Shown here: positions 45,949 to 55,260 of the stretch, piece after piece
Position numbering within the stretch: the stretch's first letter is position 1
How the letters are laid out: every line of letters begins with the position of its first letter
Assembly (NCBI GenBank): GCA_031261605.1
Contig: JAISJI010000017.1
Location: 1-64,000 of the forward strand
Origin: Ignavibacteria bacterium
GTDB lineage: Bacteria; Bacteroidota; Ignavibacteria; Kapaibacteriales; UBA2268
Direction of reading: 5' to 3'
Length of the DNA stretch: 64,000 nt
The notes under the pieces: generated by a model
Told to the model about the DNA's origin: nothing
The model's input: the letters and a program-made list of their open reading frames with translations, nothing else
Databases searched by the model: none
Made by a program: the position numbers and the translations under genes

Positions 45949-46143
45949 ATGAAAGTAAAATACGATAGCCAACAAGATATACTATATCTCCAATTACGCA
46001 AAGAACAAATATTTGAAAGCGACGAAGATAGAAACGGCGTGATAATTGACTACTCGGCTGATGGACAAATTGTCGGCATTGAACTACTTAACGCTACCAA
46101 AAGCGTAGAAAGCCCTATGAAAGTAGAATATGAATTCGCTTAA
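45949..46143 (+). CDS. DUF2283-family small protein
   Basis: The 64-aa protein begins MKVKYDSQQDILYLQLRKEQ, the DUF2283 start, followed by GVIIDYSADGQIVGIELLNA. Such genes are often found beside BrnT/RelE-type or DUF4258 toxin genes and are suspected antitoxins. No toxin is adjacent here. It separates map from infA. Confidence 0.88.
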   Translation: MKVKYDSQQDILYLQLRKEQIFESDEDRNGVIIDYSADGQIVGIELLNATKSVESPMKVEYEFA

Positions 46144-46188
46144 ATTCATAAAATAATATAAACAAAAAACAAAAACACCAAACCATAT

Positions 46189-46407
46189 ATGGCAAAACAA
46201 GACCTCATTAAAGTAGATGGCGTTGTAGAAGAAACGCTGCCAAGCACTCAATTTATCGTGAAATTTGAGAACGGACACAAAGTCCATGCTCATATTTCCG
46301 GTAAAATGCGCCAAAATTATATCAAAATCCTGCAAGGCGATAAAGTTACCGTCGAACTCTCTCCGTATGACCTCACAAAAGGACGTATCGTCTATCGTTT
46401 CAAGTAA
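46189..46407 (+). CDS. infA: Translation initiation factor IF-1
   Basis: The 72-aa OB-fold protein ([51 protein letters not shown]) is full length. It binds the ribosomal A site during initiation. It is convergent with the C25 peptidase gene, 11 nt between stops. No rpmJ or 30S genes follow, so the usual map-infA-rpmJ run is broken. Confidence 0.98.
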   Translation: MAKQDLIKVDGVVEETLPSTQFIVKFENGHKVHAHISGKMRQNYIKILQGDKVTVELSPYDLTKGRIVYRFK

Positions 46408-46418
46408 GCCGACAAATT

Positions 46419-49400
46419 CTAACGCTTAATTATAACCTTAATATATTGAGGAGCAGTCCATAACTCCGACTTTATATTCAGACGGCAGTAATATGTTCCT
46501 GTGGCTACAATGTTGCCGTATGTGTCTTTCATATCCCACAAGATGTAGTTATTACGCACCTTCGCCGGCGATGTAAGTGTGCGTATATGCTTCCCTAATC
46601 TATCGTATATCTCCAATTCCTGCTCTAATTGCTCTAGCCGAGTCGCTAAGTAGTAACTGAAAGTTATATCGTTGCCTATCGTTGGAATTGGATATGCAAT
46701 GAAATCGCTAATCTCATTGTTAAGCGAAATATATAGATAATAGTTCGCCGTTACAACATTCCCATTGGCATCTCTGCCGGTTATCTGCAAATAATTCTCT
46801 CTATCAGTTACTTCTTCCAACTTCAATTTCAATGTCGCTTTGGTATGCAAGCCGCCTGGGAATGCTGTAAGAGCATACGCTTGCGTATTGGTTTCGGATA
46901 GAGGAATGCCATTGAACCGCACCGATATTGGATTTGACGACAGCACCGGTAGCAATGAGTTATCCATTAGCGTTATATCAATCTCCGGTGTTGAGATAAT
47001 GTAATCCTTATCGTGTAACTCGCTATCATCAGCAAATACAAGTAGTTCCGGCTTCGTTGTATCATCATAAATGGTGAGCATAAATGTCTCTTTCATTGAT
47101 GGAACAAGCCACACATTAAAGTAATTCACATATCCCAAATTCTCCGTCTCCACTTTGTATTCCACTATATAACTGCTCATCGGCGAAAGTGAAGGAAGTG
47201 AAATACTATCGTTTGCAATATATAAATATGTTGGCTCGGAAGTGATCTCAGCAGATACATTCTCTACCACAACGACGAGTATCGCAGTATCACCACGCAA
47301 TACATTTGTTGGATTGAAGCCACTACTTGCTTGGTCTATAGCCAATATAGCAACATCCGTAGAGTCGCCAGCGACATAGAATTGGAGCGTTGCTACATTG
47401 TTGCTCTCATCATATTCCTTTATATCATTATCGCAATCGGCGAAGATAGAAATGGTATGCACACCGGACTTCTCCGCTATTGGTATAGCGAATGTAATAT
47501 CTGTGCTACGCTGAATGTAGCCGAGTGGTGCGTAGTAATCAGTATTTTCGCCATTATAGGAATGTTGCAAGCGATTGTTAAATGGCTCATCAAAACTTGT
47601 TCCAGCACTATGCACCGGAATTGTAATGAACATAGTATCGGCTACATCGTTCTGAACAACCACAGCATCATCGGCATTGATATACACATCGGGTGTTGGT
47701 GCTATTTTTATCTCAAGCATCGGGTCACCCAATAGAGAGAAGTTGTATCGCATCACATTCACATACTGATTACCGGTAGAATAATTTAATGCACGCTTAG
47801 CGGCTTCCATCAAATCACCGAGACGGCGTAATGGATTATCGGCAGAGATTAAATTGCTTACAAAGCCATTCATAAAAGCATAGTTAGAGCCAATGGTAAC
47901 GGTTGTTGTAGAGCCAAGAGCAGCCACAAATCCTTTGTCGGCATACTTCAGCAGATAATCCTCGTTAATACTTGGTGCAGTGGTTTCAGCGAACGCTCCT
48001 GTGTTGCAGGACATAGACATTAATATACCATACTTATCCTTGTTGTTTAAGTTATCCACTTGCCAGCCGGACATATCAAAGCCAGATGGAGCCCCGTGTC
48101 CATTGAATATAGCGAACATTGCACCATTATTTACTGCAGCAATTATCTCATTCTTCTTTGCTTCCGTTATTACATTCATATCTTCCCAATCCTTGTTAAT
48201 CATCTGTGTATCGGCACACAGCGGAGTATGCCAGACATAAGAACCGAATGTAGCAGCATCATTCCTAATGAGCGTCTTCTCGTAATCGGTATAACCACCA
48301 TTGATAAAGAGGAAGTGCTTGTGCCATTGAGCAGGTGTCATCGCTTCATACTGCTTCACTTTCGCAATGTAATTATCCATCTGTTGAGGCGTTTCGCAAG
48401 GGATTCGCCCGAGAACAACATCGGCTGAATGAGTTGCATCATCTTTGAAGCAGCCAAACCAATAGTCCGTCGGCGGATTGCCATAAGTTGGAATATAGTC
48501 AATGGAAGTAGATGTAAGAAGGACTTGCCGTGCATCAAGAGAAGCATCTCCAATTAACATAGCATAGCGGACAGACGGCTCTTGCCAATTCTGGTGAGCA
48601 TATCGGAGGAATGCTTTAATTGCTGCTGGTCTCTTCCTACCATCGCTAAATTCCTTATATACATCCTCTATATCTGCTGTTTGGATGCGAACACCCTTGC
48701 TACTTCTATATTGAGCGTATTCCATTGCTTGCTGTTTGAATGCCGAGTGGTAGATAATAATCATATCGGCAGCGTTTGTAGTATCGTGATAACTCGTTTC
48801 ATTAACTAACGATACGTTAGCGGTCTCAATGCCAATGGTATCGGTTATGACGAAATAATATTGTGCCGGAAGCAGATTTATACTCGGCGTATTTTTGAAT
48901 ACAATGCTATTGGATAGCGTATCAATGGCTACGATGCTTGCAGTAGCGAAATCGGTGAGTGTGAGTTGGCTTTTGTCCGCTATGTTACAAGCGAATGTAG
49001 CATTTGACTTCGTAGCAAATGCCTTAGCGTTCCCTTCCAATTCAAAGTAATCTATCGCAATGCGGCTCTCCAAAGTATCATCCGTTATATTCAAGAACTC
49101 AATAGCGTTCTCTCCTTGCTGGAATGCTGATGACGGCACTTTATAAGTAGCAACGTGATGGTCAGCAAGCGTATCAAATGCTGCAATACCAATGGTATCG
49201 CCATTTAAGATAGTATATAACTTGCGTTTAATACTGAACTTTGTAGCACCACCGCTCGAATCAATGTATGTAGAGAAGCATAGACGGAGGTCTGTGGTAT
49301 CCGTTGGATAGTATTGGAATGTGTATTTCAGTTGTGCATTTACGATATATATGGGATTAATGTTATTGCCGGGATAGTCGCGTAGTGTTCTCCAATAAAA

Positions 49401-49835
49401 ACCCTCAAAGACAGTTCGCTCGAAATTATGCTCATTATAACCCATAAAGTAAAGCGAGTCCTTTTCAAAATGCAATTTCATATTAACCGCATCCACACCA
49501 TTAGACACCGCATCTGCTTCTTGTAATGTAGCATAACGCTTTGCCAGCATCTGCTCATCGGACTTCAAATAGAACACGGCTTCGGTAGTATAGTCATCAT
49601 AGTATGAACTATCCCCGTGCTGCATCTTTCCGAGGAAATATATGTCATCGGCATCGCAGTAAATAGCCACCTCGCTACCATTATGGAACAAATGTAGCGC
49701 ATCGGTATTGGAATGGGCAATCTGCGAGAGAGGTATTTTAGCAATGCCGTCTTGCTTTGTAGCAATGCGGTATGTCTGTGCATTTACGAATGTGCAACAG
49801 ACAAGTATTAGGATTATATACAGGTAAGTTTTCAT
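46419..49835 (-). CDS. Gingipain-type C25 peptidase with T9SS-type C-terminus (PorU-like)
   Basis: The 1138-aa secreted cysteine protease has a signal peptide ending TFVNAQT and a ~330-residue N-terminal beta region. The C25 caspase-like domain spans about 350-720. Catalytic His580 (FNGHGAPS) and Cys610 (SMSCNTGAF) are present. Ig-like or CARDB-like repeats follow. A final FlgD/T9SS-like module (FIAYPIPTIGNDITFSYYLA, EIYDRLGKHIRTL, IVATGTYYCRLNI) closes it. It could be a PorU-type sortase for T9SS substrates or a secreted protease; PorU itself usually lacks the tail, so a substrate protease is slightly favoured. Confidence 0.88.
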   Translation of the reverse strand: MKTYLYIILILVCCTFVNAQTYRIATKQDGIAKIPLSQIAHSNTDALHLFHNGSEVAIYCDADDIYFLGKMQHGDSSYYDDYTTEAVFYLKSDEQMLAKRYATLQEADAVSNGVDAVNMKLHFEKDSLYFMGYNEHNFERTVFEGFYWRTLRDYPGNNINPIYIVNAQLKYTFQYYPTDTTDLRLCFSTYIDSSGGATKFSIKRKLYTILNGDTIGIAAFDTLADHHVATYKVPSSAFQQGENAIEFLNITDDTLESRIAIDYFELEGNAKAFATKSNATFACNIADKSQLTLTDFATASIVAIDTLSNSIVFKNTPSINLLPAQYYFVITDTIGIETANVSLVNETSYHDTTNAADMIIIYHSAFKQQAMEYAQYRSSKGVRIQTADIEDVYKEFSDGRKRPAAIKAFLRYAHQNWQEPSVRYAMLIGDASLDARQVLLTSTSIDYIPTYGNPPTDYWFGCFKDDATHSADVVLGRIPCETPQQMDNYIAKVKQYEAMTPAQWHKHFLFINGGYTDYEKTLIRNDAATFGSYVWHTPLCADTQMINKDWEDMNVITEAKKNEIIAAVNNGAMFAIFNGHGAPSGFDMSGWQVDNLNNKDKYGILMSMSCNTGAFAETTAPSINEDYLLKYADKGFVAALGSTTTVTIGSNYAFMNGFVSNLISADNPLRRLGDLMEAAKRALNYSTGNQYVNVMRYNFSLLGDPMLEIKIAPTPDVYINADDAVVVQNDVADTMFITIPVHSAGTSFDEPFNNRLQHSYNGENTDYYAPLGYIQRSTDITFAIPIAEKSGVHTISIFADCDNDIKEYDESNNVATLQFYVAGDSTDVAILAIDQASSGFNPTNVLRGDTAILVVVVENVSAEITSEPTYLYIANDSISLPSLSPMSSYIVEYKVETENLGYVNYFNVWLVPSMKETFMLTIYDDTTKPELLVFADDSELHDKDYIISTPEIDITLMDNSLLPVLSSNPISVRFNGIPLSETNTQAYALTAFPGGLHTKATLKLKLEEVTDRENYLQITGRDANGNVVTANYYLYISLNNEISDFIAYPIPTIGNDITFSYYLATRLEQLEQELEIYDRLGKHIRTLTSPAKVRNNYILWDMKDTYGNIVATGTYYCRLNIKSELWTAPQYIKVIIKR

Positions 49836-49921
49836 ATTTTTGGCAGTTAGTTATTACAAATCTACAAAAAAATATAACAAATATGGTAATGCTACAAGCG
49901 AGTAATTTAATATAAATGTAT

Positions 49922-49929
49922 TATATTTG
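49922..49929 (+). promoter_or_regulatory. Possible -7 element (TATATTTG) of the chimeric GLUG gene
   Basis: TATATTTG fits TAnnTTTG, 25 nt before the ATG. The -33 element is not clear. Confidence 0.4.
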
Positions 49930-49954
49930 TAGTAAATAATTTGGAGAAGTAAAT

Positions 49955-50872
49955 ATGGAAACCAAAACTGTTCCCACACCTGATGAAATTTGGGCGATAC
50001 TAAGAGAAACCGCAGCAAAAACATCAATTTTATTAGCAATTATATTCGCTACAACATTAACGCTATCCGCACAGTTCAGCGGTGGCAGCGGCACACAAAC
50101 CGACCCATATCAAATAACCAGCAAAGCGGATTTAGAGGCATTGAGCGATAGTTGTTTCTACGTAAATAATTATTCGCTAGGGAAGTATTTTTTGCTAATG
50201 AACAATATTACTGACCCGTGGGATTACAGAGGCATCGGGTATGACTCAACTAAGAGTTTCTATGGAAATTTTAATGGCAATAATCACACAATAAACCTCA
50301 ATGTTAGTTCAGAAACTAATATATTTGTCCTCTATAATGCTGGAACAATTAAAAAACTGACTGTGATTGGAGTAAGTGCTGGTGGAGGAATATCCTCAAA
50401 AAATCTATCAACTGGAATTATTGATAGTTGCAACAATAATGCAGCCATAACGGGATTCTATTGCGGAGGTATTACAATGCATAATTTAGGGACAATATCA
50501 AATTGCACAAATACCGGTAATATTACAGCCACAGTTCATTCAGGCGGCATATCTTGTTCCAATGATAACCCCGCCGCATATCCTTCAATTATTAATTGTA
50601 TGAACACAGGTATTATTAAAGGGTTAACCAGAGTTGGCGGAATAGTCGGATTTGCCAATAATTACTGCCATATTACGAAATGTATAAATACCAATGTTGC
50701 AGAAGGAACAGATTTTGTTGGTGCAATATTAGGGGAAATATCTGGTAATACTACCATCACCGATTGCTTTTACGATATCCAGATGTGCAAGTATAAAGCA
50801 GTCAATAACCAAGACCATCCCGGTGTTACGGGTCTTCCAACACATTTGTTGATGGATGAATTGGCGAAGTAA
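49955..50872 (+). CDS. GLUG-repeat protein with foreign N-terminus and no T9SS tail
   Basis: In this 305-aa ORF the first ~22 residues (METKTVPTPDEIWAILRETA) are polar and resemble the start of DUF3782-type coiled-coil proteins. From residue ~24 the sequence matches the signal peptide and start of the 1234-aa GLUG protein (ILLAIIFATTLTLSAQFSGG, then TDPYQITSKADLEAL). GLUG units follow (RVGGIVGFANN). It ends after HPGVTGLPTHLLMDELAK, without the Ig-like parts or sorting tail. It is probably a recombinant, decaying gene. Export is uncertain because the hydrophobic segment is no longer N-terminal. Confidence 0.7.
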   Translation: METKTVPTPDEIWAILRETAAKTSILLAIIFATTLTLSAQFSGGSGTQTDPYQITSKADLEALSDSCFYVNNYSLGKYFLLMNNITDPWDYRGIGYDSTKSFYGNFNGNNHTINLNVSSETNIFVLYNAGTIKKLTVIGVSAGGGISSKNLSTGIIDSCNNNAAITGFYCGGITMHNLGTISNCTNTGNITATVHSGGISCSNDNPAAYPSIINCMNTGIIKGLTRVGGIVGFANNYCHITKCINTNVAEGTDFVGAILGEISGNTTITDCFYDIQMCKYKAVNNQDHPGVTGLPTHLLMDELAK

Positions 50873-50913
50873 GGAGATTGCCAGTCGCACTGCAATTAGT
50901 TAAACCAAAAGAT

Positions 50914-51465
50914 ATGAAAATAATACACATACAAAAATTACAAATACCCGATGTGCAAGTAATTAGATTTGCTAAGTATAGCGATGAGCGCGGATACTTC
51001 ACTGAGATATTCAATATCAATGATGTCCGACAGCAATGTCCGTTTATTCCACCAATTATGCAGATGAACGAAACATTCTCATTCGCGAATACATTTCGCG
51101 GAATGCACTCGCAACTTGGAATGGGGAAACTTATCCGCTTGATATATGGGCGCTTAATTGACTTTGCAATGGATATACGACCGGAGAGCGGTACCTATAT
51201 GCACATTATCGGTTATGAGGTGAGAACTACTTGCGAATACAGTGATTGGGTATGGATTCCGCCGGGCTTTGCCCACGGGACGTGGTTGTTGGAAGATTCT
51301 ATGATGGAGTATTTTTGCACCGATACTTATAAGCCGGATGTTCAGCGGACAATTCCTATTTTTACTTCGCCGATTAATTGGTCGCTATGTTCTGCCGAGA
51401 TACGGGAGATGTTTAGTCGGATGGATAGAGAGAGTTTACATATTAACTCGCGGGATTTGTTGTAG
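50914..51465 (+). CDS. dTDP-4-dehydrorhamnose 3,5-epimerase-like cupin (RfbC family)
   Basis: The ATG at 50914 gives a 183-aa protein (MKIIHIQKLQIPDVQVIRFA), matching the usual length; the track's TTG at 50878 is less likely. Motifs include YSDERGYFTEIFN, NTFRGMHSQLG, the catalytic-His region, and WIPPGFAHGTWLLED. It contributes to nucleotide-sugar synthesis for surface polysaccharide. The rmlABD partners are not adjacent, so sugar specificity is open. Its 3' end overlaps the convergent ftsW gene by 23 nt. Confidence 0.87.
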   Translation: MKIIHIQKLQIPDVQVIRFAKYSDERGYFTEIFNINDVRQQCPFIPPIMQMNETFSFANTFRGMHSQLGMGKLIRLIYGRLIDFAMDIRPESGTYMHIIGYEVRTTCEYSDWVWIPPGFAHGTWLLEDSMMEYFCTDTYKPDVQRTIPIFTSPINWSLCSAEIREMFSRMDRESLHINSRDLL

Positions 51466-52582
51466 ATTTATTTTTCGCGGTTATGTTATCATTACCGACA
51501 AATACTTTGGCTTGTGCAGATATATTTAGAAGGATGCCCACAGCTGCCGAGTAGATAATTACTGCACTTCCACCGTAGCTAAGGAATGGTAATGGTATGC
51601 CGGTGGCGGGTAGCAGACCTGTATTTACTGCTGCGCACGCTAACAAGTATATCGCTAATGTTAGCACTATGCCGATAGATATGAAGTATCCAAATATATC
51701 GGGTGCCTTCTTTGCTACTTGCATTCCTCGCAAGAATATTATACAAAATGCCGCTATAATAACTAATAGTCCGATAAAGCCGTATTCTTCGCCGATGATG
51801 GAGAATATAAAGTCGCCGTGTGCCTCTGGTAAGAATCTGTATGCTTGCTTGCTTTGCCCTGGTCCCAAGCCGAAGATTCCACCATTACCTATTGCTATAA
51901 GTGCCTGTTGCACTTGCATAGGTGTGTCTATCATTCCAAAAAATGCCTTAATGCGAGCCACTCTGTAATCGGCATATAATGCGAACCCACACGCACCAAT
52001 ACAACCAATTATTCCAACAAAAATTAGATGTATCAGATTGGTATTGCCTACGAAAAGCATAGCCATTGCTATTAGTAATATAAGAGCCATATTAGAGAAG
52101 TTTGGCTGCAATGCCACAAGTAGACATACTAAACCTATCCATATTAAGAATGGTAACATACCATTTTCAAAGGATTTGATTACCTTCTGTTTCTTTGCTA
52201 ATAGGCAAGAGAAGTATAATACAACAGCAAACTTGGCGTATTCAACAGGCATAAAGCCAATGGGTCCGAAATCCAATTGTCGTCTTGCTTCCTTTGCATC
52301 CACTCCGAATATTAAGACGCATACAAGTAGGACAACAGCAGATAGTATTATCGGTTTTGATAACTTGTCGTATATGTGGTAATCTATTTTAGAGAAGAAT
52401 ATTAGCGCAAATATTGAGAGCACTACTCTTATTGATTGCTTAATGAATAGAGCATCGACGCCTCCGTATTTCTCTGCCGATATAGGTGCTGATGCACTAT
52501 ATACTAAGCCGATAGAGAATAGTAATAGACCAACTACTGGCAGGAAGATTATCCAATCAATATTGCCTTTTGCGAGTTTCAT
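51443..52582 (-). CDS. FtsW-like SEDS peptidoglycan polymerase
   Basis: The 379-aa membrane protein has about ten helices. Motifs: GLVYSASAPISAEKY, GFMPVEYAKFAVVLYFSCLL, NGGIFGLGPGQSKQAYRFLP, EAHGDFIFSIIGEEYGF and TGIPLPFLSYGGSAVI. The LGPGQSKQ...LPEAHGDFIFS block is typical of FtsW rather than RodA (the other SEDS gene, 18121). It makes septal peptidoglycan, if this is the true FtsW. It lies alone, outside a dcw cluster. Confidence 0.92.
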   Translation of the reverse strand: MKLAKGNIDWIIFLPVVGLLLFSIGLVYSASAPISAEKYGGVDALFIKQSIRVVLSIFALIFFSKIDYHIYDKLSKPIILSAVVLLVCVLIFGVDAKEARRQLDFGPIGFMPVEYAKFAVVLYFSCLLAKKQKVIKSFENGMLPFLIWIGLVCLLVALQPNFSNMALILLIAMAMLFVGNTNLIHLIFVGIIGCIGACGFALYADYRVARIKAFFGMIDTPMQVQQALIAIGNGGIFGLGPGQSKQAYRFLPEAHGDFIFSIIGEEYGFIGLLVIIAAFCIIFLRGMQVAKKAPDIFGYFISIGIVLTLAIYLLACAAVNTGLLPATGIPLPFLSYGGSAVIIYSAAVGILLNISAQAKVFVGNDNITAKNKSTTNPAS

Positions 52583-52696
52583 TTATGTAGGTATGATTAA
52601 TTTATGCTGCTATTTTAATCTTGCAATATAGTAATAATCAGCAACTTTTTTATTATTTTTACCTATTATTTTGAACAAATGAGGACAAATCCATAA

Positions 52697-53692
52697 ATGC
52701 AAAAACATAAATACTCTTTCGTAATCCCTGTATATAATCGTCCCGATGAAGTGACAGAACTATTGGACAGCATTGCAGAACTGCATTCCACCGATGAGGA
52801 GATTGATTTTGAAGTCGTGATTGTAGAGGACGGCTCTACCGTTCCTTGTAAGGATGTAGCGGATAGATATGCGGACAAAGTTGCAATACAATATTTTATG
52901 AAAGAGAAGGCAGGACCATCTGCTGCAAGAGAATATGGTGTAGCCAATGCTTCCGGCGATTACATTATCTTCACCGACTCCGATTGCATATTAGAACCGA
53001 ACTACCTCGTGGAAGTGAATAAAGCAGTCCTCGCCGAGAACTTAGATGTATATGGTGGTCCCGACAATGCTCATCGCACATTCTCTAATATGCAGAAAGC
53101 AACCAATTACGCAATGACCTCCTTCTTTACTACCGGTGGCATCCGCAATAAAAAGAAGTCGTTAGGTGGGAAATACTATCCTCGTAGCTTTAACTTAGGA
53201 TTACGCAAGGAGTTGTTCCAGCAAATTGGCGGCTTTCCTCCTATCCATCCGGGCGAAGACATAGAATTTACGATAAAATTATTTGAATTGAACTGCAAAG
53301 TCGGCTTTATACCGAATGCTATTGTGTTCCATAAACGTCGCACAAGTTTCGCAAAGTTCTTCCGTCAAGTGTATAAGTTTGGCTGCGCTCGTATTTATCT
53401 AAATAGGAAATTCCCCGAGACAAAGAAGTTAGTTTACTACTTACCAGCAGCATTTACAGCATTCACAGCGCTATTCCTACTCAGCACAATAGTTTGCAAA
53501 TGGGCGATTACGCCCTTGCTACTCTACGCCTTGCTTGTGCTTATTGATGCAACGCTCCGCAATAGGAGCATTGTTATCGGTGCGATGTCTATCATCGCCT
53601 CATTCATACAATTATTAGGATATGGTAGCGGTTTCATTAAGGAATCCATTTGCACTATAATATTAGGAAAAGAGCCAAGTATTAATGTGTAA
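52697..53692 (+). CDS. Glycosyltransferase family 2, membrane-anchored
   Basis: The 331-aa GT-A protein has YSFVIPVYNRPDEVTELLDS, the VIVEDGSTVPCKD nucleotide-binding loop, FTDSDCILEPNYL (DxD) and PPIHPGEDIEFTIKL (catalytic Asp region). Two C-terminal hydrophobic segments (about 255-290) anchor it. The likely pathway is polysaccharide or glycolipid synthesis at the inner membrane. Confidence 0.93.
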   Translation: MQKHKYSFVIPVYNRPDEVTELLDSIAELHSTDEEIDFEVVIVEDGSTVPCKDVADRYADKVAIQYFMKEKAGPSAAREYGVANASGDYIIFTDSDCILEPNYLVEVNKAVLAENLDVYGGPDNAHRTFSNMQKATNYAMTSFFTTGGIRNKKKSLGGKYYPRSFNLGLRKELFQQIGGFPPIHPGEDIEFTIKLFELNCKVGFIPNAIVFHKRRTSFAKFFRQVYKFGCARIYLNRKFPETKKLVYYLPAAFTAFTALFLLSTIVCKWAITPLLLYALLVLIDATLRNRSIVIGAMSIIASFIQLLGYGSGFIKESICTIILGKEPSINV

Positions 53693-53827
53693 TGGTGGTA
53701 TTTTAGAGAAAAAATGCACAAAAACACCTTTTTTCTTTATTATTAAAAAAAAATCTATTATATTTAGATTAAGTGTGATTACAAAACATCGAATATTTTT
53801 TATAAACATAAAAACAGGAGTTGCTAC

Positions 53828-55159
53828 ATGGCAGCAAAATCACGAAACCAAGCATTGAAAGAATTGAATGTTGGCGCACAACACTTTTTTGTAATGCTTA
53901 TTATGATTGTAGGTTTCTTCCTATTGTTCCAATATATAATTATCCCAGCAGCATTCGGCGGCTTTGTCCGTTCGTTGTTTGCTCCATACGGTGAAATGTT
54001 AGAAAAGACCGGATATGCCGAGTTCAAAGACGGCGTGTGGGCTTCTATATCAAAGGACAACGAGAAGAATTCTTATAAAAGCACCCCCGTATCGGGCGAT
54101 GTGATAAACAAAGAATATATCTTTGACTTCTCTTGGGAGCGTAGAACTCCCGCCATTAACGGATATGCAAAAGAACCGAACGAGTTCTATTCAAAATGTC
54201 CCAAACTCGGCGAAAACGCTATCATCATTGAACCATGGGTATGCCTCTGGTTGCTTGCATTGGTCGCTGCTATTATCGTAAGTTTATTAATCAGTTCTTT
54301 TATGCCGGCGAGTATCGGATATATGTCCGCTCTGTTCTTCAATCAGGTGGAGGGCACAAAAGTTAAACTGCGTCTTCAGACCGGTCTTACAGACGACGTC
54401 ATAGACCTGCTCGTTATGCCTGACGACCAATTTAGAAGTAAGGATGTAAATGAGGTAAAAGCTGCTTTCCGACTTATCTGGAATCGCACCGTTACCGAAG
54501 ACATTTCATCTACGCACGCAATGATTGCTTTTGATGAAGTATATTATGATGATGTAGATATTGTTCATTTCCGTAATGAAATTATTTACAAACGTATCAA
54601 AGAGTTTTACTCCGACTTCTTACTTGTAGAAATTGAAGATACCAAGAAGGGCATCCTTTGGACAAGAAACCACCTCAAATTACTATCCGGTATGCGTCTG
54701 TATATGAGCCATCACTTCTGCGAAAAATACCAGAACACAGTTACAGGTATGGCGTATGGTGGTGCTGCATTCCTTATCGTATTTATCGGTATTCGTGGTT
54801 TGAAGTTCATACCAGCAGATAAACCTTCGTTCATCTTCCTCTCCATTATCCTTGAGTTCTCTATGCTTTCATTGATGGCTGTTACGCTTGTCTTTACAGA
54901 GGGCGAAGAACGTATGGATAAACTTATGAAGAAAATGGAAGATGCAAACCGTAGTTCGCTCGACTCACAAAAACTCCAGCAAGCCGACATCCATATGCTT
55001 ACTAATGCTCTCGTTGGTCAAACAGCGTCTCTCATCAAAGACAGAGTAGAAAAAGCAATAGAAGAATTTATGACAAGCAATAACGAAGTAGAGAAAAAAA
55101 TCGCTGTCGCCGTTGCTGACCGCATTCTTATCGGTTTGAAGAGCGAAAATCCAAAATAG
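53828..55159 (+). CDS. Inner-membrane protein of unknown function
   Basis: The 443-aa protein has four predicted transmembrane segments: two N-terminal (about 20-42 and 137-160) around a ~95-residue loop, then a ~140-residue soluble domain. Another pair lies near 300-350 (GMAYGGAAFLIVFIGIRGLK). The C-terminal ~90 residues look coiled coil (MDKLMKKMEDANRSSLDSQK). No family is recognised. It has an AGGAG RBS and its own terminator, so it is monocistronic. Confidence 0.8.
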   Translation: MAAKSRNQALKELNVGAQHFFVMLIMIVGFFLLFQYIIIPAAFGGFVRSLFAPYGEMLEKTGYAEFKDGVWASISKDNEKNSYKSTPVSGDVINKEYIFDFSWERRTPAINGYAKEPNEFYSKCPKLGENAIIIEPWVCLWLLALVAAIIVSLLISSFMPASIGYMSALFFNQVEGTKVKLRLQTGLTDDVIDLLVMPDDQFRSKDVNEVKAAFRLIWNRTVTEDISSTHAMIAFDEVYYDDVDIVHFRNEIIYKRIKEFYSDFLLVEIEDTKKGILWTRNHLKLLSGMRLYMSHHFCEKYQNTVTGMAYGGAAFLIVFIGIRGLKFIPADKPSFIFLSIILEFSMLSLMAVTLVFTEGEERMDKLMKKMEDANRSSLDSQKLQQADIHMLTNALVGQTASLIKDRVEKAIEEFMTSNNEVEKKIAVAVADRILIGLKSENPK

Positions 55160-55214
55160 AACTAATAATAAATCCGTATATATGATTTGTCATATATATG
55201 GTTTTCCATATATG

Positions 55215-55243
55215 AAAGAGACGCTTCGGTGTCTCTTTTTTTT
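55215..55243 (+). terminator. Rho-independent terminator with UUCG tetraloop
   Basis: AGAGACGC-TTCG-GTGTCTCT stem followed by T8. Confidence 0.95.
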
Positions 55244-55260
55244 ACCACATACAGATTTAT

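Noticed and set aside
51443-51465. Overlap of rfbC-like and ftsW 3' ends as a regulatory feature
   Set aside because: Short convergent overlaps are common and nothing else suggests function.
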